Shown: positions 55,801 to 64,000 of the stretch, one piece after another
How positions within the stretch are numbered: the first letter of the stretch is position 1
Layout of the letters: every line of letters starts with the position of its first letter
Assembly: GCF_900964775.1 (NCBI RefSeq)
Contig: NC_041808.1
Span: 5,910,595-5,974,594, forward strand
DNA: 64,000 bases
Direction: 5' to 3'
Source of the DNA: Scleropages formosus
Lineage: Eukaryota; Chordata; Actinopteri; Osteoglossiformes; Osteoglossidae
Program-made: the position numbers and the translations under genes
The notes under the pieces: model-generated
The model's database searches: none
The model's input: only the letters and a program-made list of their open reading frames with translations
Told to the model about the DNA's origin: nothing

Positions 55801-58800
55801 CTCTCCGCTGCTCTGCTGGGTCTCCTGGCAGTGCAAGAGGAGAGACAAAAGGAGAAACATGAACGCATTTGGAGGCGGGAGGGTCAAAGCACGAGGGTTT
55901 GAGCCGTAAGTTGGGGCAAAGTATTGCTGGAGAACAACAGCGTCCTGTTCGTAAAAAAAGTCAAATATCTTGGTGAGTGAAAGGAGAAAGGAATCAACAA
56001 CTGTTAAAACCAGTGATGACCGCATGGTCACAGCTTCACTGCCACATCGGTACGGGGATGTGAGACGGGGGAACTGCGGTAGCAGACAACGGGTAGCATA
56101 GTGGTTCGAGCTACTGCCTTTGGATCCAAAGGTTGCTACCCTTGAGCAAGGTACTTACCCTAAATTACTCCAGTTAAATTACCCAGCTGTATAAATGGGT
56201 AAATAATTTTCACCTTAATACTGTAAGTGGCTTTGGAGGAAAGCGTCAGCTAAATGAATAAATGTAAGGTCAACTCACATATTGTTTCACGTATGCACCC
56301 TTACGGACCTCAGTTCATCGTGGCCCGTGGTGAGAGGTGGGTGAAGGAGCAAGGTTGCGTGCCGTTCGAGACAGGAAGTGGCATTGTCGTCTCTCTGCGT
56401 ACGATCGCGATTTTTACACCTCGCTAAAACGACCAGAAGTAAGACTGATGTTCACACGGTGTGTTCGCATGCAGATGTGATCCCAAACACCCGTTGGGAA
56501 AAACGCTGTGACGCGGAGGGGGGGACCTCACCTCCTGCTCGGGGTCTGTGTTTGCCACGTTGTCGTAGATGTCGTCCGAGTCGTCGGGAGCCGTGTGAAG
56601 GTTGTCTGTGTAGGCGTTGGGCTCGGAGAACCTCCTCTGCATCAGGCTGCAACACACACTGCTATGAACACGCGCGGAGCGACGTTATGGGTAAATGTTC
56701 CGACTAAATAGGCCCACTCACTACATGGAGTTCTTGGCTGCGCTGACTATGCAGGAGATGCGCTCGGTGTCCACGTAGTCGTAGGTGAGCTCCTCGGGAC
56801 TGGTCTTGGAGCCCGTCTGCGACAGCAGGAGCCCCAGCCAGTGGCCCATGTCTGCAGACGACTTGGCCTAGGTGGAAGCAGGGTGAGAAGACTGTGACAA
56901 ACAAGCAACACCACTCACACACGCTCCCACCCTCACGCAGAGGACGTTGCGCACACCATGCATGTTAAACAGCGGGGGGGGGGGGGGGGGGGGGGGGGGG
57001 GGTAGTAGTTAGAGCACTGCCTTGTAATCAAAGCACCCAAGTCACATCCCACCTCCCTAGAGCAAGGTACTTTCCCTGAATTGATCCAGCAAAAAATTAC
57101 CCTGCTGTATAGATGGGTAAATCAGTGTAACTAAATTAACACTACTGCTTTGGAGAAAAGTATCACATAAATGAATATAAATGTACATGGAAACGCTACT
57201 ACTGGATTATGGTGCTGTAACCATCCTGCACTGACTAACATCAGCCTACAGGGGGCAGTAGCGTGCACCGTCAGAAAGGAGGGCTCAGTGTCCACTTGAG
57301 TTTGTTTAAAGAAATGTCCATCAGTGCGATTTCCCGGCAAGGCTTCCATCTGGGGGACTGACCTCTCCCTGTGAAAATGTCTTCTGTAGGAGTGTGTGTG
57401 TGTGTGTGTGTGTGTGTCTATGAAGGGAAAGGTTAACTGTGGTGCTTTGAAACGCTCGCAGTTTCACTGATGGTCAACTGCGCAAACTATGCGCGGCATC
57501 CGCTCCATGTTTGTGTAACTGCGAAGGGCGACGTCGCGCACTTCCTGTGAACGCCGCCGTAACCAGAGCCTCCTCGAGCGAGAAGACCATCTCTGTAAAC
57601 ATACGGGAGAGAGCAGAGTCGTCTCTCGGAGAGCGCGGCCCTCGGCTGAGGCCCCCGGCGCCCCCCGGGACGGTTTGGATACAGTCCGGATACAGGTTCG
57701 TACAGTGGTACCGCTGGCTCTGCAGTCCAACTCTTGACCGGGTCAGGGTTAGGGAAGGGGCTCCTGACTGACCGCGACCTGCCATCACGATGTTCCTACG
57801 GGGACTCCCCGCGCCCAGGCCGGCCAGGGCGTCTCACCTCTAGGGTGGCCCGCTGTTCGCCATCCTGCTCGATGCGGAACGAGTAGAGGTGCTCCGGGCT
57901 GGGGTCGGGCAGGATCATGCAGCCCTCCAGGGACAGGGGCTGCTGGGCCACTTTGGTCTTGGCCTTGTCCTGGTAGAACCACAGCTGCCCATTCTTGATG
58001 AGACACCAACGAGCTCTCCACTGGCTGTTCACCAGCACGTTCAGGTAACCTGGAAGGGGAGAAGGTGCTCTCACGGCTCAGTGTAAGGAACGGGCCGTTG
58101 ACCTTTACTGCCGAACACTTCACTAATACAGACGAAAGCTGTTCGCCTTTGCAAACACCTTCACTTTTGCAGACTCTTAATTGCTTTAATCTCAGCAACT
58201 CTTGGCTGTGGGCACACACACACACACACAAACTACCGTTTTTCTGAGCAGCATGAGGATGTAATAAAGAAAAAGCTGTTAACCCTCTATGAATGTGTGT
58301 GTAGTGTCGGTCTGTACAGATTTATTTTCAGAACTGGCTGTTCTGATGACCACGGTGGGTGGGACGGTGGCGGGAGTGAGCAGCGCTACTCTGTCTCAGC
58401 GCCTGGGTGGTGCGAGAGAATGCGGGTTCAATCCCCGCTCAGTCTGTGTGGAGTTTGCATGTTCTGGCAGGGTTTTCTCCGGGTGCTCTGGTTTCCTCCC
58501 ACACTCCAAAGACATGCTGTTCAGGTTCCTCCATAGTATGTGAGTGACAGAGAGAGAGTGTGTGTGTGTTGCACTGATGTATGGATGAATGACCTAGTGT
58601 AAGTAGTGTATCTAGCAGTATAAGTCACTGCGGTGAATAAGGTGTGTGGGCTGATAACACTACAGAGAGTTCATTGGAAGTCACTTTGGAGAAAAGTGTA
58701 TCTGTCTGACACTGCTGGTTCTGAGTGGGGTTGCAGCAAGCCAGAGCCTAACCTGGCAATGCAGGGCGTAAGTCCGGAGGGGGAGGGGACACCACACACA

Positions 58801-61133
58801 CACACACACATTTTCAGAACCGCTTGTCCCATACGGGGTCACGGGGAACCGGAGCCCAACCCGGCAACTCAGGGCGTAAGGCTGGAGGGGGAGGGGACAC
58901 ACCCAGGACGGGACACCAGTCTGTCTCAAAGCACCCCAAGCAAGACTCGAACCCCAGATCTGCCAGAGAGCAGGACCCGGCCAACCTGCCGCGCCACTGC
59001 GCCACCGCGCCACCACGCCCCCCACCCTCAGAGAAAAGTCTGCTAAACAAATGTAATGTTCTGTAACCCCATGGTGGTTCTTACCAGATGTGTCCACCAG
59101 CTTCTCTGGACTCTCTAAGGAGGATGGGTTCTTTTTGCCGATGTTCAGAAGGTTACTGAGCATCAGGGCTGCACCATACCGCTTCTTCCCTGCAGGGGGT
59201 TGGAGAACCATAGAACATGAGGCCTCCAGCAGAGTCACCCAGCTGGCCAGAGATGAGGGGCACCGGGGCGCTCCTGGGCCAGATGAACATCGCACCTTCT
59301 GAGCCGGAACCTTCTCACAAGGTTGTGCTTGTGCTCTATTACTAACCGTGTCTTACCATCTTTTGCATCTGTGGTTTCTGCATGGCTGTCGGTGCTGCTG
59401 CCGCTCTCAGATGCTACAGAGTGTCGCTCGCTGAGCTCCCCCTGCAAGAGAGAACACACCGCACCACACCGCACCACTCACGTTAACCCTCTTAGCCAAA
59501 CACACCGTAACACCCTAGTAACACACGCTGGCCCTCGCTGGCTCCTACCTTGGGGCACGCAAGCCGAGGGGACTCGGAGGAGGACTGGGATGCTTCTGAA
59601 GGTTCCAGAGGTTTGCCGCTGACCTCCTGGATGACCTGTGGATCGGGCAGTGATCCAGTTTGAATCCTCTAACTCATCCAATCCCACCATACCGCAAAAA
59701 AACACAAACACATGCAGGTAATTGCCCTGTCCTCCCACAGTCTAGGGATACAGTACACCCCCGCTGGCCCATAACAAATATCCTCTCCCTTCAGGGCTGC
59801 AGTGGTTGGTACTGGAAGTTTCTCTGTTTCTCTCTGAATGTGTGTGTAGTTTCAGTCTGCACAGATTTATTTTCGGTTAAAATTCTCCATTATCAACATC
59901 AAGCCCCTCCCTGTTCCGACAAGCCCCGCCCCTCAGAGATAAGCCCCTCCCATGCTACCTTTAGCCACTGCTCTGCTTGCTCCTTGCTTTGGAGGCCCAA
60001 CACGATTGCTTCTGCGCCCACCGGCACCACCTTTAATCTGTGCTCCTTCTTCTTCACCTGCTTCTCTTTGTAGACCACAGTGCAGCCCACGAGGCTGACA
60101 TCCAGCTGGGGGGTCTGGTCCTTGGAGCTCTTGTAACACTATAAAAGCGGGGTGGAGGAGGAGGAGGAGGAGGAGGAGGAGGAGGGGGGGGTGTGTGAGA
60201 ACAACGTTGCTGCACAGCTACGGGTGGGGCTCGCCGAAGGACTGCGAGCGCTAGCATCGGCACCCACCAGGAGGCGCTGTTCCCGGACGACACACAGCTG
60301 CTTGGCCCACTGACCGAGCCACTTCTTCCTCCAGAGGAAGGCGCAGATGCGCGAGTCCTTCATGAGCTCGATGGACGCTTCCGTGGACGGCCACTGATGC
60401 TGGGCTGCCGATTTACCCTTGGTGGTCTCCTCTTCGTCGTACGACTCGTACGAGCTGCTCACCGCCTCGCAGTCGTCTGGGCGGGGGTCGGAGGTCAACG
60501 GCGAGAGGGGTGCAGGCGAGAGAATGTGTGGTGAGCAAAGGGAAGTTCTTGAGGTTGGAAGGTGGAAACGGGGAAAACAAGGGCCTGCTGGGACACGGCC
60601 TTTGACTTCACCCCCGTAAACACAGAGTCCACGTGACCGGGGCGGCCCCACCCTTGGAGACAGTACTACAAAACATCCCTAAACTCACAATTCTCCTGCA
60701 CTTCTCCTGGAGGCATCTAATACCACCAGGGACAGGAGAGGAGGATCATGTGTGAACTCTTACTTGCCAAAGACATAATAGTACCCCCATCCCTCAAATA
60801 ACGGGGTTAATTCATTTTATGAAATCCCCCCATTCAGGAATTCGCATTATTATGGGGTTGCTTTCATTCTTTTTTCTATTTTTTCTTATGTAAAAAAGAT
60901 ATTATTGGTCCCCAAATTAAAAATGTATTAAAAAAAGCTATAGGGAGGCACGGTGGTGCAGTGGGTTGGACCGGGTTCTGCTTTCCGGTGGGTCTGGGGT
61001 TCGAGTCCCGCTTGGGGTGCCTTGCAATGGACTGGCGTCCCGTCCTGGGTGTGTCCCCTCCAGCCTTTCACCCTGTGTTGCCGGGTTAGGCTCTGGCTCA
61101 TCGCGACCCCATATGGGCTGACCGGTTTCAGAT

Positions 61134-61170
<37 letters not shown>

Positions 61171-62209
61171 ATGATATATTGAATGAATGGCAATGAGAAT
61201 ATTTACAGCAAAAATGACCAAATATTGTCCATGTTATTTACCATAATCAGCACTGTCATTCGTCAAGACTGTCTATGTTTCGGGAGTGAGTATATGCAGC
61301 GTTATTATTACCGAGCACTTGTTCGTGTGCATGTGTGTTCATGCGCGTACATGTGTGCGCGTGCATTTATAGAAACGCCGCAGCGTCAATTTTAATGCGC
61401 ATGAACCCGCATCTGCCTCCAGCACTTGTTCTCTTGTTCTCTTCCATAAGTGAAGATGCTTTTGCTTGAAAGCAATGAATTAACTGTGTGTTTCAATTGA
61501 CCTCGTTAGGGAACCAGCGCCACATTTATACCCCCGTCTGCGCACATCCTGAACCCTAGAGACATAAATACAACCTGGACGAGAAAACACACCATCGTCT
61601 GGCTTCCTGTGTCTGGCAACTAAGGCGCACGATAAGTCTTTGTTGGTGACACACTAAAATGCTGCAGCGGAACAGAAGCAGAAGCGGCGGACAGTCCCAC
61701 GCGTGTGGCGCACGCCTGCGGTTTTCATAGTTTGTGGCCAGTGGTTTTAATTACATTTATTCACTTAGCAGACGCTTCATTCCAAAGCAACCTACAATGA
61801 ACTCTATGTAGTGTTACCAACCCAAACACCTTATTCACCATGGTGACTTACATTGCTAGATACACCACTTACACTGGGTCACTCATCCAGACATCAGTGG
61901 AACACACACACTATGGGGGAACCTGAACAGCATGTCTTTGGAGTGTGGGAGGAAACCAGAGCACCCAGAGGAAACCCACACAGACAAGGGGAGAGCATGC
62001 AAACTCCACACAGACCAAGTGGGAATCAAACCCACGTTCTCTCACACCACCCAGGCGCTGTGAGACAGCGGTGCTACTCACTGTACCACCATGCCACCTA
62101 TCTCTTGCACTTCACACGCTTCAGGTGACGGCAGACTCCGTGCCTTAATTCACCCCAGATACTGTTGCAAAGAGGGCAGAACTTGACTAAACTGCTGGTT
62201 TCTGGGAAG

Positions 62210-62252
<43 letters not shown>

Positions 62253-62654
62253 TGTGTGTGGGAGTGGCAGACGGTTAAGGAGCTCCCGGGGCGCCTGCAA
62301 ATAGCCATCTGTCTACATTTGATTACATCCAATTATAGCAATGAAGTCTAGCAGGAAAGCACAGCTTTTTTTCAAACACACGTTTCAGCCGATCGCGACA
62401 TTTCGAACCCTCGCGGGATCTCCGAAGGGCACGTTTCTCTCTGCATTCCCGCTCAGGTCTCTCTCACAGGGAGGCGCTCACTCTTCCTCTCTCCGACGCA
62501 ATTTCATCCCTCATTTGCAGCGTGGGAGCATGGGAGCGCGTGGCTTGTTGAACGGTCAGCAGTGGGAGGGGCCAGACTCACCGTTGGTGGCGGTGTCGTA
62601 GGGCTGGGCCTCTTCGTAGTAGCCCTCGGGGGGCTCTGGCAGGGGCAGCGAACA
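52872..62654 (-). CDS. afap1l2: Actin filament-associated protein 1-like 2 (XB130), 5' part beyond the window
   Basis: Cytoplasmic adaptor of Src-family kinase and PI3K signalling. Exons 5' to 3': 62654-62582, 60476-60268, 60138-59959, 59635-59549, 59441-59357, 59189-59085, 58049-57838, 56867-56722, 56646-56532, 55824-55639, 54633-54213, 53517-53318, 53241-53095, 52898-52872. They join in frame to 730 aa with a stop; human is 818 aa, so about 90 N-terminal residues lie to the right of 64000. PH1 spans about residues 50-160 ([20 protein letters not shown] ...) and PH2 about 250-340 ([20 protein letters not shown] ...). Tyrosine motifs [28 protein letters not shown] and DRIYLDL suit SH2 binding. 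A Pro-rich block and then a coiled coil ([20 protein letters not shown] onward) end the protein. The last exon encodes EWEKKSMT; human ends EWEKKGAS. Confidence 0.94.
53638..54072 (+). repeat. 34-bp tandem array of CTCF-like motifs
   Basis: Twelve recognisable copies of a unit built on 'ccactagagggagccaaata' plus 'gtctctctgttgta', nearly all at a 34-bp pitch, with one extra degenerate copy near 53680. The core alternates between CCACTAGAGGGAGCC and CCACTAGAGGGCGCC. The latter fits the CTCF core consensus CCASYAGRKGGCR closely. All copies face the same way. It lies in the afap1l2 intron between exons 54213 and 53517. Confidence 0.9.
54679..54714 (+). repeat. (TC)n(CA)n tract next to an afap1l2 acceptor
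   Basis: TC run then CA run, with short CACTCA interruptions, about 45 bp upstream (gene sense) of the exon ending at 54633. Confidence 0.9.
56085..56267 (+). repeat. tRNA-derived SINE, family A
   Basis: Contains 'cgggtagcatagtggttcga', 'actgcctttggatccaaagg', 'ttgagcaaggtacttaccct', 'aattacccagctgtataaat' and tail 'aaatgaataaatgtaa'. The B-box region is shortened. In an afap1l2 intron. Confidence 0.85.
56974..57002 (+). repeat. G29 homopolymer
   Basis: An uninterrupted run of 29 G joins directly onto a family A SINE head. It can form G-quadruplexes; the exact length may be a sequencing artefact. Confidence 0.8.
57002..57186 (+). repeat. tRNA-derived SINE, family A
   Basis: Begins 'ggtagtagttagagcactgc', then 'agagcaaggtactttccctg', 'aaaattaccctgctgtatag' and tail 'ggagaaaagtatcacataaa'. 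In an afap1l2 intron. Confidence 0.8.
58350..58695 (+). repeat. SINE-like repeat, family C
   Basis: Contains 'gcctgggtggtgcgagagaa', 'gggttcaatccccgctcag', 'ggtttcctcccacactccaa', 'agtgtaagtagtgtatctag', 'actgcggtgaataaggtgtg' and a tail fused to a family B copy. In an afap1l2 intron. Confidence 0.85.
58715..59023 (-). repeat. Two adjacent family B SINE copies
   Basis: A partial copy (58715-58800) and a near-complete copy (58801-59023) both carry 'cctggcaatgcagggcgtaa'-type and 'ggagggggaggggacac' blocks. The second continues through 'ggacgggacaccagtctgtc', 'caccccaagcaagactcgaa' and a triplicated 'gcgccacc' at its head. They look like nested or serial insertions. Confidence 0.8.
60153..60191 (+). 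repeat. (GGA)n then G-run
   Basis: About ten GGA units and eight G, 15 bp from the acceptor before exon 60138. In gene sense it reads as C/TCC repeats and extends the polypyrimidine tract of that acceptor. Confidence 0.9.
60945..61170 (+). repeat. SINE, family B, with terminal (TG)n
   Basis: Starts 'gggaggcacggtggtgcagt', then 'ggtctggggttcgagtcccg', 'cttggggtgccttgcaatgg', 'ggcgtcccgtcctgggtgtg' and ends in (TG)n. In the first afap1l2 intron visible here. Confidence 0.9.
61749..62100 (-). repeat. SINE-like repeat, family C, near full length
   Basis: Reverse-strand copy: 'ttacatttattcacttagca' tail, 'ccttattcaccatggtgact', 'ggaggaaaccagagcaccca', 'gggaatcaaacccacgttct' and 'accacccaggcgctgtgaga' head. 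It lacks the long internal (TG)n seen at 26597. Confidence 0.9.
62213..62262 (+). repeat. (TG)n microsatellite
   Basis: About 24 TG units with one CGCG interruption, in an afap1l2 intron. Confidence 0.95.
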
Positions 62655-64000
62655 CTGCGGACAAGGGGCAAAAAGAATGACAAGACAGGTAAGTGGGGGG
62701 AGACACTCTTGGGATGAAATCCATGATTCCACCAGGGGGCGGGACTGAGCACGCTGCCAGACATGTAACCCCGCCATCCGAAAAGGGCTCCAGTAACACA
62801 CCCTACGATACCACAGGAATATTTGCGACCCTAATCGGGTTGGACGCCACGGCCCGGACGCACGACAGTCATAGCGGACGAGCTCATCGGCTTTCGGAAG
62901 AGGCAGGTCTTCCCACTGCCGATCATGAGAACATGTCTGGATTCACCTTCAACGGCACGAAAGGATGGACCTGATGACATTTGCAGATGGTCCACCGAGC
63001 AGCGTCCTGCAGCACGGGGAGGAGCGTTACTCATTGCTTCTACTGTACGCGTTTCGCTGGCGAGAGTCCCGCTTCCTCCTGCTCCGGGGAGCTTTGGCCG
63101 GCGTACCTGAGCCGCGGAAGTGGCTTCCACTCTTGCGCAGAGCCAACAGACAGCGGAACATGGAAAGAGCTTGTGCCAGTGGCAAAGAGCTCCCGGCCAC
63201 ACCACCCAGGAGCCCAGCGTTGCCTTTTTTTGCGCAAACCGAAGCGCTGCCAGTACTGGCACTTACCCAAGCGTGGCCCTTTTCCCAGCGGCACAAGAAC
63301 CACACCTCGTTGCGGAGGTGCAGCGACATGCGTACGTGTCCACACGCTTCGCGCGTACCGAGTTCGCGAAGAACCGAGAAGCTCCGTGATGCTGCTCACG
63401 ATCCTTATTTAGAGGTTCACGTCTCACAGACCTCGCAGCTCCTTGGAAATCGTGCCGTAACCAACCGTGCCTTAAACCGCGAGGTGTCACGCACGACATA
63501 AGTACATGCCGCTGATGAGGAGACACACAACCAGGACTCTCGGTGCACCTCGCAAGACATCACTTCAGAAATAACCGAGGGGCTGTCGAACGGTTTCTCA
63601 TTCTCTGCTTCTCCTTCGGTAGAATGTGGTTTCCGTGAGACTCCGGGGTGGGGGTTGGGTTGGCACTGGGGCCAAGTTGAACGACGGTGTTCCCTGGAAG
63701 TCCTCCTGCGGCTATCGTGGAGACGTTTGTGGATCCGTTTGTTTGTTCTGCAGCTCCGATGAGGCCGTGGGAGCAACGTGGCAGCCTGCCGGCTCACACA
63801 CACACAACGTGGCGCTTTTACAAGCAAACACATCTCTGGCCATCAAAGACACAGGAAACAAGGGCTCAAAATGAAAGCTGCTACAGAGCTGCGTTTCGGT
63901 AAATCATGTGGGTACGTGGGGGCATTTTCTAGAGCCGGGAGGGATGATGAGCGGGCAGGAAGTGGACGGCGTGCAAGGAGACGGCTGAAGAAAGTCGGAA
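62655..64000. other. afap1l2 intron sequence to the window edge
   Basis: No exon resembling the AFAP1L2 N-terminus was found on the minus strand here. The sequence is unique and GC-moderate, with a CTCF-like CCACCAGGGGGC at 62729-62740. ORFs here have no recognised family. Confidence 0.45.

Overview
The window looks like nuclear DNA of a ray-finned fish. The genes are vertebrate, with short GT-AG introns, many (CA/TG)n tracts and three families of short fish-type SINEs. The exact species cannot be read from the sequence; an early-branching teleost is only a guess. Gene order and strands (adrb1 +, ccdc186 -, tdrd1 +, vwa2 +, afap1l2 -) match the human 10q25.3 block ADRB1-CCDC186-TDRD1-VWA2-AFAP1L2, so this is an ancient conserved synteny block and not an accessory island.

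Layout: 1-2470 holds a 36-bp minisatellite, a SINE, a LINE 3' fragment and the adrb1 promoter, with a long (CA)n and a perfect CRE. 2472-3614 is the single-exon beta-1 adrenergic receptor, with its 3'UTR to about 4550. 4550-10106 is intergenic, with one SINE and a degenerate ATTGG-rich array. 10107-22189 (-) is ccdc186, 15 coding exons giving 896 aa, with a probable non-coding first exon near 24931-25170. 25180-25815 is a head-to-head promoter interval. About 26314-36723 (+) is tdrd1: a MYND finger and four extended Tudor domains, about 1,083 aa read with confidence, 5' end unresolved. 38228-51428 (+) is vwa2 (AMACO), 14 exons: signal peptide, VWA, EGF, VWA, VWA, EGF and a basic tail. 52872-62654 (-) is afap1l2 (XB130), 14 exons, with its N-terminus beyond the right edge.

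The genes do not form one pathway. They are a receptor, a Golgi/dense-core-vesicle coiled-coil protein, a germline piRNA scaffold, a basement-membrane protein and a Src/PI3K adaptor that share a chromosomal block. All exon joins were built by hand from splice consensus, frame continuity and remembered human family sequences; no alignment was run.

The most interesting items are non-coding or structural: a tandem array of 12 CTCF-like motifs at 34-bp pitch inside an afap1l2 intron, a vwa2 splice donor that appears to lie in the head of a SINE, a GC-AG intron in ccdc186 paired with a T45/C12 polypyrimidine tract, a degenerate MIDAS in the third VWA domain, a changed residue in Tudor 3, and a triple CACGTG cluster at the tdrd1 promoter. 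No undescribed biological system was found.
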